Shown in pieces: positions 35,117 through 46,484 of a stretch of 64,000 nt of DNA. The notes below the pieces were generated by a model. The model was not told where the DNA came from, searched no databases, and worked only from the letters and a program-made list of their open reading frames with translations. Source of the DNA: Mesaphorura yosii. Lineage: Eukaryota; Arthropoda; Collembola; Poduromorpha; Tullbergiidae. How positions within the stretch are numbered: the stretch's first letter is position 1; the number at the start of each line of letters is the position of its first letter. The DNA is taken from contig WIXG01000253.1 in the NCBI GenBank assembly GCA_009869945.1, forward strand, positions 1 to 64,000, written 5' to 3'. The position numbers were made by a program, and so were the translations under genes.

Positions 35117-36480
35117 ATGATTTCCAACGAAGCGCTTATCATATTTGGGTGGTTTATAAAAGTCAGCTTCCGATGTAAGACGATCCCTTACACCTGGGAT
35201 CCCGTCCACATGAGATTGGTGACAATCACAGCCACGGACGACCGTAAAAGCTACCTTCAGTGGCATGTGATCATTTTCTTGTTTAGCTGGGCCCCTTTCT
35301 TGCTCCTGGCATACAAATTTATGCAAGACTGCCTGGACCCACCATCAGAGACAGGAACTTCATCGCTCAATTTCCTGAGCGTGTACTTCTATAATGTGTG
35401 TTCATTATTCTTCTCCTCGTGTGTGCATTACGCCGTGCTCAGGAACACAAAGGAAATTGAGATGTTCGTCAATGGACTCATTCGTTTGGACAAACAACTG
35501 CGAGGTAAGTGCAAGGCGCAAGGCGGATTCAATGCGATTGCAATTCAATGAACTTCAGAGTCATCGAACAGTGAGGGTGACACTCGTTTTCGTTTCAACA
35601 ATGCTTCGTTTATCTCACAGTTCAGCTGCTTGCGGGCGACAACAAAACCGCGAACCAATTTGCGTCAAAGCAAGACGCAGTTCCGTTGCATGTGATCTTC
35701 AAGGTTATTGCCTGGCTCTCGTATCTGTCAGCGATTCCTGCCGCTCTCGACGTCATGAACCAAAATAACATCGTGTATAAGTACATTATAATGTGGATGT
35801 TCGGAAGAACAATGTCGCCGCTCGTGTTGGCTCCTTTCGTCCTGTTTTGCTTCACGATGGTCGTAAACATGATCAACATCCTCGTGTTCGCTGTGACCAT
35901 TGAGTTTCTGTACATCGCGAGCACGTTCTTCTGGATCAGGAAATTACTTCGCGAAATGACCGAGCTGGCAGAAGGCGACGCAGGCCAGCACCTTCGTGTG
36001 TGTATGCGTGCACGTGTTCGCGCTCATCGTTTGTGCAGAATTTACAGGTGGATGCAGGTCATGAATGGCAAGTTCAATTCTTATGTGCAAGCCGTTATAA
36101 TGCCTTCGCAACAGTTTACGTTGTCAACACTTTACGTCATCTCGTTCACTTTCATGATTAAAACACTGCAGCACACCGACGAAATCCCCATGTCCATGAT
36201 TGCGCAGTACACCTCAATGCCGACAATGGCAGCGATTGTGGTGTTCGTTCAAATTCTATTCTTCGGGCACACCGAACAAATTCAGCACATGTCAGAGATC
36301 TTTGTATCCGGGTTGCTGATCAAAGGCCCACTTGGAAATTCAAAATATTTGCGGAGGGGGCTCGGATCTTGCCGGACGTTAAGCATTCACATTGGCGATT
36401 ACTTTTACATTCGAAGAGGCGCATTTCTTACGTTTTTGGCCACTGGACTGAGTTATGGAATTCAAACAATATTAGTATAA
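35117..36480 (+). CDS. Chemoreceptor-like (gustatory/odorant type) 7TM protein
   Basis: Exons 35117-35504 and 35621-36480; 415 residues, the usual length for insect-type gustatory receptors. The N-terminus carries IPYTWDPVHMRLVTI, a cytosolic segment I associate with springtail chemoreceptors, then hydrophobic helices (IIFLFSWAPFLLLAY; FLSVYFYNVCSLFFSSC; VIFKVIAWLSYLSAIPAAL; LVLAPFVLFCFTMVV). A long basic loop (RVCMRARVRAHRLCRIY) follows helix 4 as in the family. The C-terminus FLATGLSYGIQTILV resembles the terminal TYxxxxxQ motif with Ser-Tyr and Gln in place. These proteins are ligand-gated cation channels in sensory neurons with inverted topology. The start ATG at 35117 is clear. Its 3' end overlaps that of the zinc-finger gene. 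Confidence 0.75.
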
Positions 36481-36593
36481 ACTACACGAATATTTTGCAA
36501 ACAAGTTTTTATTTTATTACAGCTAATCTCCATAATCTCAGTTTATTACAACAAGCATTGCGTAAATAAATAAATATGATGAAACGTAAACTA

Positions 36594-39500
36594 CTAGATG
36601 TATGTCGTACTATGCTGAACACGTTGGTGATAACTCCGATGTGAACTGGCTGGAAATGTCTCGGTAAAAAATTCGCACTTGTACTTACTAGCTTTGACAT
36701 GTTTTCTCGAATAATGTTCGGACAGATTTGCAGCCGCCGCAAACGACTTTCCGCAAATATCACAGAACAGCGGCCGGATGCGAAGGTGAGAGTTCATGTG
36801 CTCCCATAAACGTGCCTTGGTTGGAGATTTGTACTTGCACAGTTCACATTGCCGATCTGCGACATGCATGGCTCCGTGTCGCCGAGTTTTGCTCAAATGC
36901 ACTGGTTTCAAGCAAATGTGACACTCCAGAATGTGATCAGTTTTCTTGTGGCGCTCGAAGAATCCAATTTCCACCATTTCTTTGCACACACCACATTTGA
37001 GCTTCCTGGAACGCAAATGACGTCAAATTTAAAATAATATTACTCGTTAAAGTTATGACAGAACTCTTGAATTTTAGATAATTCACCTCATTTTTATATC
37101 CTTCACGCTAACTTTCCAAGCATTCGGCTTTGAAAGCTTTTTGTCATCAGCCGCCTTTGAGATCAGCTTAGAATCGCCCGAAGTTTCTTGAGAGAGGCTG
37201 CTCGGTAACCTAATCAATGTCAGCAGTTGTGAAACACTTGCACCCATTTGTTCTTCAGGTACTACTTCCAGGTTATGAGCTTCTTCATCCCCAACTGCAT
37301 CCAAGTATAAATAATCTTCGCCGGCGTCATCAATTCTGACCACAGTTTCAAATGAGTTATCCAATATATCAGGTCCTTCCGACTCGGCATTAGCTTTGTC
37401 GCCGAAATCATCCACATTCATAATCTCAGTTGCATTTAAGGAAACACTTTCAATAATTTCATTATTTTCAATGAACTCAATCTCATTCGCAGTTGCTTCA
37501 ATTAGATCCCTTACTGTTTCTTGAATAATCAATGTTGCAGCCCCTGGTTCTTCTTGTTGAATATCGATTGGAATTTGAGATGTGTCTGCACTTTCATCTG
37601 ATTCGGGCAATTCTGGGCCGATCGAATCTTCGTATATTTCTGAGGCGGTGCTGTATTGAGGTGCTAAATCTTCATTTCGTGGAGAGTCAAGAGCTTTAGC
37701 GGCAGTGATCGTTCGTTCTTCTGTGTTGTTACTCGCTTCACCTGCGTCATCTGACGAAGCACTTGGAATCTGTTCTAAAATAGGGGAAAAGAATGGATCT
37801 AATGCTACTCCTTCATCTTCATCTTCGGCAGGAGTTGTGGATGAGATCCTAGAAGTGGTTTTCGAGATTTCAGGTTCCGGGACGGTGGGATCGGGATCGA
37901 TAACTTTCTCATGGGGTTCATCAGGGATTACTTCTTCGATTCTAAAGGAAACAATGAACAAATTTATAGAAACGGGAAACGGAAAAACAACACAGAAGCT
38001 CAATAGTAAACTGTACTCACGTGTGCTTCAAGTCAATCAGCGACACCACACATCGGGTTTCTAAAATGTGTGAATACATTCTAGATTTATCATCGGCAAG
38101 CTTGATCTTTTGTTGGAACCATTTGATATGAGATTCGTCAAGATCAGGATTCAATTTGTTATGCTTCAGATGAGGTCCTTCGCAATTTGCAACGGGAGAA
38201 TTCTTATAATCACTATTAGCTGGCTGCTTGTTTCCTCTTTTGGATTTTCGCTTGAATAACTGGTTTGATGCTCCATGCACACTCTCCATATGATCGATCA
38301 AATATTGCTTCCGCATTAACTTGGAACAAAGTGTGCACATCACAGATTGCCGAATAATCTTATGTGTTGGATTGTGTAAGGCGAGACTGTGGGCGTTGAT
38401 TTTATGTATTGTTAAGCTACCGTCCACCACCTCATTGCAAATGTCGCATTTTTGAAACCATTTCCTCGTCTTCGTATTCGCGAACTTCCTTCTTTCGAAC
38501 ACGGATGGTTTCATTCGCTGGTTGAGTGGGTTGATCGTTTTTGCTGGCTTCCGGTTGCTTGCCTCTGGCGTTTGAATATTTTCGACTACAACCACAGGAT
38601 TGAAATAACATTCAGATGGCCTGGTAAACTTCTTTTTGGCTCCAGGTTCAAGTTGCTTCCATACAGTTCGAGATTCTGGGAGATTCAATTTGTGCGCAAT
38701 TTTCTGATGTCTTCTGAGATGATAAATATTTGTGTTTTTGTGCCCACAAACAAAACATTCCTGTTGCTTGGCTCTCAAGGCGGTAATACGCTTGTAGTTG
38801 TCGAGTTTCATCTTGTGAACAATGATCTGGTGGTACTTGAGTGACTGCTTGCACGAAAGTACCTTGTTGCAGCTAGAACACATCTCCGGTTTGGGCTTCC
38901 AACAAAGAGGTTTTGGTTTATGCTTCGGTGTTCTGAATTTCATTTTATGAACTCGAATTTGATGAAATCGAAGCGCGTCGTCTGACAGGAATTTTTTATA
39001 GCACAGGGTGCACAAAGCTGACAACTTTCTGGATTCGTGTCTTGTTCGTGGTATCGGTATTCTTTCCAGTACAACTTTTGGCGTGCGTATGATTTTGCTT
39101 GCCAGATGAAGTGCTTCATTCGGGATTGGTAGATTCTTGACTGATTTCTGCTGGTGAGCGGTACGAGCGTGCTTCTTCAAAGTCCAAGTAGATGTGAAAT
39201 ACTTTCCGCAATCATGGCATAAGATTATTCCTGGTCTACGAGGTTTCCTTTCGGCTGAGACTCGCCGATTAGGTATCTTTTCCAACGCCGGCTTATCGGG
39301 CAGGGCCGTGGGTGAATCCACAACGAACTCATTTTGTAATTTGTGTATAGTATTAACCCTTTGTTCTGGAGCTCGAAGTTTCATGCACCTGCGATAAAAA
39401 AGTAAACCAGTTATTAGTTTCCATCTCACTTTCAATTACTAAGCTCAGATTCAGTTACCTTTGTGATTCCTCAGGCATTGGAAAAAGTTCATTCTCGAAT

Positions 39501-40084
39501 AGCACATTCGGAGATTCTGGTTCCGCCTCAATTTCTACTTCCTGGACAAAACTCATGTCATTTATGTCCATCCTAATATTGTCATTCCAATCTGGATCTG
39601 GCATTATCAAATCATCGCTGATTGAAGAGAGTCCCGTTATTTCGGTTTGATTTACCCCGACCAACAAATTTGTGTCCCAATTATTCTCTGTGGGCAAGTT
39701 CCAAGATACGGCTGAGTGGTCACTAAAATTTGGATGGCGAGGGGAAGAAGACGGTGCATGTCCCAGATCAGCGAATGACAAATTCACATATTCTTGAGTA
39801 CTGGAATCTGATTCCGAAACGCCGTTCATGTTTTCCACGCCAGTAGCGTCGGCAGGAACTTTAGAGATGACTTCCAGACTGCCAAGCACAGCCATTTCTG
39901 AAAACACAAAAGCTTGTTGTATTCATCTAATCGACAAAGTACTAAACAAAAGTAGCAAAACACAAAACTAACCATTTTCATATTCAAGAGGCCATGGCGG
40001 CGGATGAAAAAGAGCCTCTATATCAGCTGAGAACGAAGAAGGATCGTTAATGAAAAGATAACTGCTTTCGTTATCCATATTCAT
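36594..40084 (-). CDS. C2H2 zinc-finger protein, large
   Basis: Five exons, 40084-39973, 39897-39459, 39388-38021, 37941-37087 and 37005-36594; 1061 residues. Probably a nuclear DNA-binding transcription factor. The first 180 residues are acidic and finger-free. Exon 3 holds six fingers or near-fingers (CHDCGKYF, CTLCYKKF, CSSCNKVL, CFVCGHKN, CDICNEVV, CTLCSKLM). Exon 4 is an acidic, Ser/Glu-rich spacer of about 285 residues, likely an activation or interaction region. Exon 5 adds four good fingers (CGVCKEMV, CHICLKPV, CELCKYKS, CDICGKSF) plus a last one whose second cysteine is lost (CEFF ... HQRVQH). The two finger blocks split by an acidic spacer are unusual. All joins are in phase. The start has two in-frame ATGs (MNMDN); I took the first. 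Confidence 0.85.
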
Positions 40085-41307
40085 AGTTCCAGCCGGCAGT
40101 TTGGCCTTGAGTGGCAGTTCGCAGCTCGATCACAATCGTTATCGTACTCTTGTGCTATAAGAATGCTGTTGACCCTGAAAGGAGAGCAGAACAGAACTGC
40201 TGAAATCCTACTCTCACTTATCTACCTTGTCTTAATTGCAATTACTTATCACTAATTAACAGGATGAATGAGCACAGACTGGCTTTACCTTTACTGTCTG
40301 TAATCTGATCCGAGGGAATAACTGATTGGTTGAGATTCCTTCGATCTAAACCAATCTACGTGTCTAAACGATGACGAAACCTGATTCATAACCCGAGTTT
40401 ATGGTTGACGCCGCAAATGACCAAACGACGCCTATGACACCTTGAAGAAGCCGATAAGATTTGGCAACCACCAGTTAAACTAGGCTCTCCTAGAAGCTGC
40501 TGTTTAGCAGCTCACAGGATCTCACAGCCACTGTAGTTAATTAAATATCTATTGCACAGACTCATGGAGTTTGGAAAACCAGCTTTGACCTCGACGAAGG
40601 CCACAAAATGAAAGCGAAAACGAAAACGTATACAAGACGAAATTCGTACAAAGTATTTCAAAGTGGAAAGGATTTCGCATCGCACCTTCACCGGATGGAT
40701 ACAGCATGCGAAGACAACAAAAATCTTACTCTTTGTTTCAACACAAGGATTTCGCTTACGTATATTTCGTAAAAATGCAAATCGCGAATTTAGGGACTGA
40801 AAACAAACATCTTTCGTCTCCACGGCATCCTCTGCTCCTCGCCTGCAAATTCGTAACTCGAGACAGCCGGTTCCGATACTTACTTTGCATATTCAAGTGT
40901 CATAAGTATCGTTTCGGCCCTTCCAGCCTAGTTTTCCTAGAGCATGCAGTAATATTTTGCTGTGTATTTCAGGCCGTGTTGCTTGTGTTATTGAAATATT
41001 GATGCGATTGTCATGAACTCAATCAACAAACGTTCGTAGATTGACATATCATAAACAAGTCGTTAAGATGATTTCCCGTTCATGATCGTGTCGCTGCTCT
41101 GTCCATTGCATTGAGTCTATGCTGACTTGACTAATTAGGAGGTTCGTAAGCTTGATAAAATTAAGCACTTTACACGCCACATTTAAAGTTCGTCTTTGCC
41201 TGTTGTACTTGACCTAGTTGGAATATTTCCTTCGTTAGTGAATAAATTGGGTTTCTGGGTAATAAATCCGTTTATTGATTGGTACCTTTCTGTATTAAGC
41301 GTCGTGG
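40085..41307. other. Divergent intergenic region
   Basis: Separates the zinc-finger gene (-) and the protease homologue (+). Open frames on both strands at 40512-41002 lie opposite each other and show no domain or signal sequence. Confidence 0.5.
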
Positions 41308-41316
41308 GACTATAAA
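41308..41316 (+). promoter_or_regulatory. TATA box of the protease-homologue gene
   Basis: The sequence GGGACTATAAATTTTC lies about 60 bases before the start codon at 41371, a spacing that fits a short leader. Confidence 0.55.
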
Positions 41317-41370
41317 TTTTCTCTTACGCAGTGATTTGCGACCTGCTGCTCTGGACCTTGGCTTTGGACT

Positions 41371-42307
41371 ATGGGGAAGCTTAGTAGCGCCTTGGCTTTT
41401 GTCATCTTCGCACTGGCTTCGACCGTGGCTCAAAATGCCCAAAGTAAGCCCCATTTTCACGTTCGTACTATATTACACCGCGAGTTTGTGACTAATGATG
41501 AACAAGTGCGCAATGAATTTTTCCAGATTGCGGTCGGACGAATGGGAGAGGAGCAAGTGGTAACACCTCGTCTCCTTTGTACTATCCGTGGGCCGTTTCC
41601 ATTACCGATAAGGATGGGAAACCATCTTGTGGTGGGACGCTGATAAGCTACACATCTGTGCTGACAGCCGCGCACTGCGTATCAGGAAAATCCTTATCAG
41701 ATATCAAACTCATTCTTGGTGTGTTCGACCTGTCAAAAGCTGTGGCTAGCGACATTTATACAGCAACTAAAATTGATGTTCATCCCGACTTCGTGAAGTT
41801 AGAGGGTCTCGGCTACGACAATGACTTGGCAATTGTTGGAATCGTGGCTCCTGAAGGAATGCCGAGTATTAGGCCAATTTGTGTATGTTTCTTAACAATA
41901 AAAGTTAGCCACAATTCACAGGCTGAGTTCAATTTCTACAGATTTTCCAAGGCTGGGGTGTTTCCACAAACTGGAGGAGAGTTCTTGGCTGGGGTCAAAC
42001 TGAGAACTCGGAACTATCCCAAATATTGCTGCAGCTTTCGCTTCCATTGACTTCAATCACCAAATGCGCTAAGACTTGGTTGTCACAGTCCATGGACCCA
42101 AGCAAGATTTCATGTATGGGAGGACCCGGCCAGAATATTTGCAATGGAGACGACGGTGGACCACTCATGGCGCAGAATGACAATGGACTCAACTATGAAC
42201 TGAAAGGCGTGGCTTCGTACTGGGGACCGCGATGTGGAGACAAGTACCCTGGGGTTTACATGAATGTTGAAGGGTACAAATCATGGATTCAGGAATACTC
42301 GAATTAA
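41371..42307 (+). CDS. Serine protease homologue (S1 fold, catalytic Ser replaced)
   Basis: Exons 41371-41443, 41527-41882 and 41942-42307; 264 residues with a signal peptide (LAFVIFALASTVA). The chymotrypsin fold is clear: YYPWAVSI, SCGGTLIS, LTAAHC (His74), YDNDLAIV (Asp124), GWGQTE and VYMNVEGYKSWI. At the catalytic site, GDSGGP is changed to GDDGGP, so residue 214 is Asp instead of Ser, and the usual IVGG activation sequence is absent (R-G-A-S follows the Arg). The protein should bind but not cleave. Secreted inactive homologues act as cofactors in phenoloxidase cascades or clotting, or as decoys; this role is inferred. Joins are in phase 1 and 0. Poly(A) signal at 42314-42319, which almost touches that of the facing gene. 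Confidence 0.88.
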
Positions 42308-42312
42308 TACCG

Positions 42313-42334
42313 CAATAAAATAAGCTTTTATTTT
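42313..42334. terminator. Bidirectional poly(A) signal between convergent genes
   Basis: Near-palindrome CAATAAAATAAGCTTTTATT: forward AATAAA at 42314-42319 serves the protease homologue, reversed AATAAA at 42327-42332 serves the EB-like gene; the two stop codons are only 57 bases apart. Confidence 0.7.
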
Positions 42335-42363
42335 GTGTTGCAAGTTAAAATCCTGCAAGTGAC

Positions 42364-43190
42364 TTATTTTCCGTAGCCGTTAACGAATTGGAAGACCGAC
42401 ATTCCCTGTAAGAAAGATTCAGAAAAATTTCATTAGTAAATTACTGGTCCTTAATGACGAAGTGATGATGTGATCTTACCGCGCCCTTATACAAGGCTCC
42501 GGATGCTAGGAAGAATTCGTTGCCATTTGCGTACGGACAGTTGGAGAATCCCTGGAGTCATGCAAGAGTAAAAGTTCCAAGTGAAATCGAGAACCTATGC
42601 ATTCTGAAGCACAGTCACTTACGTCATGGAATCTTCCTCTGCATTGACACGCCTGCGTCTTGTAATTGCATTGACCCCAGACAGCATTATGTGCACACTT
42701 GCAGTCAATGTCGCAGATTTTGTTGAAGTAGTCGCGCTTGCTGTAATCGTTGCACTGAATCGACTTTTCTCCTTCCGCACGAACTGTTAAAATGACAAGA
42801 GTAAAACTGTAAAACTCTCAACTTGGCCGGCTCTGAATGACATGTGTCAGCCCACCGCTCTGGCCTATCCCGCAGACGCAGATTCCTTCTTTGTCGCATT
42901 TTCCGAACCTCGCGTTATGATTTGCCTTACAGTCATCATCGCATCCCAAAACGAAGACATTCGACGGATTGTTGAAGTCACACCGTTCTCCGTTTGGACC
43001 ACAGGGTCCAGCCAAGTCAGACCCTGGCACGTACTTGTCGATACATTCAACGTTGGGAAATGCTCCCTCTTAATAAAACATACGCCAATTCAATTAACAG
43101 TTAATTGTGTCAAATGCAATTATTTTTACGCGTGAAAGAAGCTGAAAGGACAACGATGGCCCCGACCACGATGGGGACAAATGAATTCAT
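42364..43190 (-). CDS. Secreted cysteine-rich protein with two EB-like repeats
   Basis: Five exons: 43190-43130, 43068-42856, 42783-42623, 42551-42480 and 42405-42364; 182 residues. A signal peptide (MNSFVPIVVGAIVVLSASF) precedes two similar cysteine modules: C-DDDCKANHNARFGKCDKEGIC with VCG, and CDIDCKCAHNAVWGQC with QACQC. The shared pattern C-x-x-D-C-x(4)-N-A-x-x-G-x-C-x(5,6)-C-x-C resembles EB modules of nematode and arthropod extracellular proteins. The last two exons (24 and 13 codons) form a cysteine-poor hydrophobic tail. All four introns join in phase 1, 1, 0, 0. The gene is convergent with the protease homologue. Function unknown; a matrix or haemolymph protein is possible. Confidence 0.75.
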
Positions 43191-43848
43191 CTTTTGAAGC
43201 CACTTAAGCCTTGTCGGAAGTGCGTCCAATAAATGCTGTTTCCTTCAGCTGCACTTGAACTTGAAGTCGAGACCTTCAATAACTCAATAAAAATGAAATC
43301 ATCAGGAGTCAACCTTTTTTTTTGGCGACATTCGTATCGGGCCCTATTCATTATCAGTTTCGATAGAGCGTCTCAACCTCAATCTGTGGCTTTTCCTCTT
43401 ATTACCACAATCACAAACTCCACTTATGAATTCTATCATCTTCGACATTGACATTGGTAGACTTCGACTCAATCTGTATCAAGTTTTTTTATACTGACAG
43501 GATTTTGGTAGCAAATTGTGTCCTTCAACTCTTGTTCTTGCTTGTTCAACTTGAGAGTAGACAAAAATCGATCTGTTTTATGCTTGTCATTAACCGCAAC
43601 AGGCAACAGAGAAGAGTCAGCAGTCAGCACAGCAGAAATTCCACCGACGCGACATTTTTCCATGTGTAGGCTAATTTATCGATCGGTCAACTCTTCCAGT
43701 GTGCTGAAAGCTGAAACCACAAAAATACGTAGGTTAGGACCAAAATAGATTAGAAGTACAGGAAACGTTAAAGCAATCTCTAAATTAACGTTACTGATAC
43801 TGGAGCTTAGTAAATCGTGTAATTGTAATCTCATTGAATTCAGCAGCA
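43191..43848. other. Divergent intergenic region
   Basis: Lies between the EB-like gene (-) and the F-box gene (+); probably contains both promoters. No coding exon supported. Confidence 0.5.
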
Positions 43849-46009
43849 ATGGAAGCAGAGTGCCCGTCGGACCAGTTTGAAAGTTTTGAAGAACAAGAAT
43901 TATACGGGATGGACAAAGTCAAACCACCGGCAGCTGGAGAAGACGAAGACGAGGGGCTTGAGCAATTGAATCCCTTCCAAATACCAGAAGTAAGTCAAGC
44001 ATAAGTGAATTAATTATCATGTGTGATTAAATTCCAATTTCAGATTCGAGGAGAAATCTTCTCATACTTGGCCAGAAAGGACATTCTTCGCTGCCGAATC
44101 GTAAACGACCGCTGGAGTGGCGAAGGACTTGAACTGCTGCAAAAGGCTAATCACACCATTCGCTTGGGAAAGCACAACAGCAGGAAGCACATACACTTCT
44201 TGCAATCCGTACCAAACCCCTCATTCATTCTCAACTACGAAATCTCTTTCGCCAAATGCGTCAATGACCGAGATCTGCAGGACATATTTGAAGACATCGA
44301 CGTACTGACGCAACTCTTTGGACCAAATTGCATCGACAAACTCGACTTTACCGTTCCGGAAGGCATCTTCCAGTCACGGTGGGAGCAACTTTACGAACTT
44401 ATAGAGAAGATTGGCGCTGGGCTAACGAGTCTGCAGATTTATGAGACCATGCGACGAGTCAACAGTCTGATTCTGCAATACCTGCAATTAACTTGCGACT
44501 GGACACGACTGTTCAAGACTCTGGAGACGTCAGCCCAAAATCTCCAACACCTGAGCGTATATGAGAGCCCATTTGCAGAATTTCCAGCGGAGGTCATTAT
44601 GCCAAAGCTGCCGCATCTTGTTTCATTCAGTGGAAGAATGAACCCGAATCCAGCCCTCATCGCTCAACTGCTTCAATACTCTCCACAACTTCGCAATCTC
44701 ACTCTAAGTGGATCGACTGAAATGGACGTCCAATACCGTCAGGTTCATAATGTACTGACATTCATGAAACAATGTTTCGAGGAGAAGATCTCTCTGGGCA
44801 ATATTGAGTACTTGGAAATTGGAGTTGGGCACGAACTCACGTACATGGCAATTCAGAAGTTTGAGTACACCAAGCTCAGTGTGCTGAAACTGTACATAAT
44901 GAAGACAATCGAGACTGAAGACGCGGAGCACTTGAGAACATTTCTGAAGGATCATTGCCCGGCACTGACATCGCTGGAGTTTGTGTTTTCATGCAGTTTT
45001 GGGTGCAACGAGTTTGCAGTGTCCATTCCGGAGCTTCCAAACCTCAAACATTTTGGGTTTGGAATCGGCACGGAGAACACCAACACAGAAGGTCTGTGCT
45101 TAAGTCGATTCCAAGGCGTGAATGACAAATTGCCGTCACTCGAATCATTCAGCCTGAGCCTCGGCGTCTGCTTCTTTGCGTACGCGCTCCTAGAATCAGA
45201 ACCAAATCCCATGTCAATGACTGGCTGCGGCAAACTGGGTCGCTGGCGCAATCGACCACCGATTCAATTCAGGAAGGTGCTGATAAATGAAGGAGATCTC
45301 AACCCGTCAATGACACATATGCGAGACTGGAGCAGTGACTTCATCAAGCTGCACCGGTACGGGTTTCTAACGGTCAGGACGCTGGAGTTCACGCTCATGT
45401 ACATCGAGTTTGCCACTTCAAGAATCGCGGACTGGCAGCCATCACTGAGACAGAACATGGGACAAGTACGAGCACTCTTCCCAAACCTGACAAAACTGGT
45501 GATCAATAATCAGATTGGTACTGAAGACAGTTTGTACGGGAAGGAAGTGTTGCGAGAATTATTTGAGGTGGTAGATGGGATTGAGGAGATCGAGTTTAAG
45601 AACTACAGGGAAGACTGGATTACCCCAATCCTGCAAGAGTCACCGCTGATAGTGCAGAATTTTGAGGGTGAGTGACTCTTTGTCGATTTCCAAACTGAAT
45701 TCCTGGATTGAATGATGAGGCCAGGATTATTATCCTTCCATACTCACAGGGTTACGCCGACTCAAATTCCCTGAGATGGAGGAACCGGGCTTCTTTGACA
45801 TACCAGCAATGCTCCGTCCAAACTCAACAGTATATGACGGACCAACTCCACGACCAATCATCTCTTTGGCTACATTCCTGAAACATTTACCGAACCTCGA
45901 AGTTTTACAGGTTGCATCGCCGTCCACATCCACGCCATGGGTGGAAGACATTCAGGAGGTCCAGAAACTCAGACAGATGCGACCAAATGTTGTGATTGAA
46001 TACTTGTGA
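43849..46009 (+). CDS. F-box / leucine-rich repeat protein, paralogue
   Basis: Exons 43849-43989, 44044-45667 and 45750-46009; 674 residues. The first exon encodes an acidic leader (EDEDEGLEQLNPFQIPE) and splicing completes an F-box: IRGEIFSYLARKDILRCRIVNDRW. The rest is leucine-rich: LQNLHL-like repeats such as LRNLTLSGS, LEYLEIGVG, LSVLKLYIM, LTSLEFVFS, LPNLKHFGF, LTKLVINNQ, and a last repeat in exon 3 (LPNLEVLQV). As an F-box protein it should bind Skp1 and present a target to Cullin-1. Its exon layout matches the F-box gene at 15008-16938, but sequence identity is low outside the F-box, so the duplication is old. Intron phases are 0 and 1 in both genes. Confidence 0.85.
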
Positions 46010-46484
46010 ATTAAATCTCAAAAATGATCACATGATCTCAGTTCTCGCGCATACTCATACTCACACATATTTTATTGTACTTTACTGTGAAAAATAGGTA
46101 ATGGTGCTTGGTTGCATGCTTGTTGTCTCAAATTAATGTAATCGAGTAATCGCTTGTTGCTTATCAGTTAGTTGGCTTTGAAATCGCATCAGGAAGTCTT
46201 ATCGACTACTTGTACTGAAGTCGCAAATAAATGTTTACCCTTTGAATCATGTGAAGATCATAATCTTGAGATTCTTTATTACAAATTCCACCGTGTAGTA
46301 GACAATTAAAGCAATGCTTAATATTAAAGCAATACTGCACGTAGGAAATTCAAAGTCAGAGGTATTACTTCACGTTAAGTGAAACAGGAAGTAGGAACAT
46401 GAACATGAAGCTCAAAGCTCTCAGCAAGTCTTAAGCAATGTCAATTACTCACAGGTTAAGCAGGCCAATTCGCAATTCACCGGT
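46010..46484. other. 3' region between convergent genes
   Basis: Carries a forward AATAAA near 46226 for the F-box gene. Nothing else supported. Confidence 0.5.

Noticed and set aside
40512..41002. Opposing open frames on both strands
   Set aside because: Mutually antisense, no signal peptide, domain or splice support.
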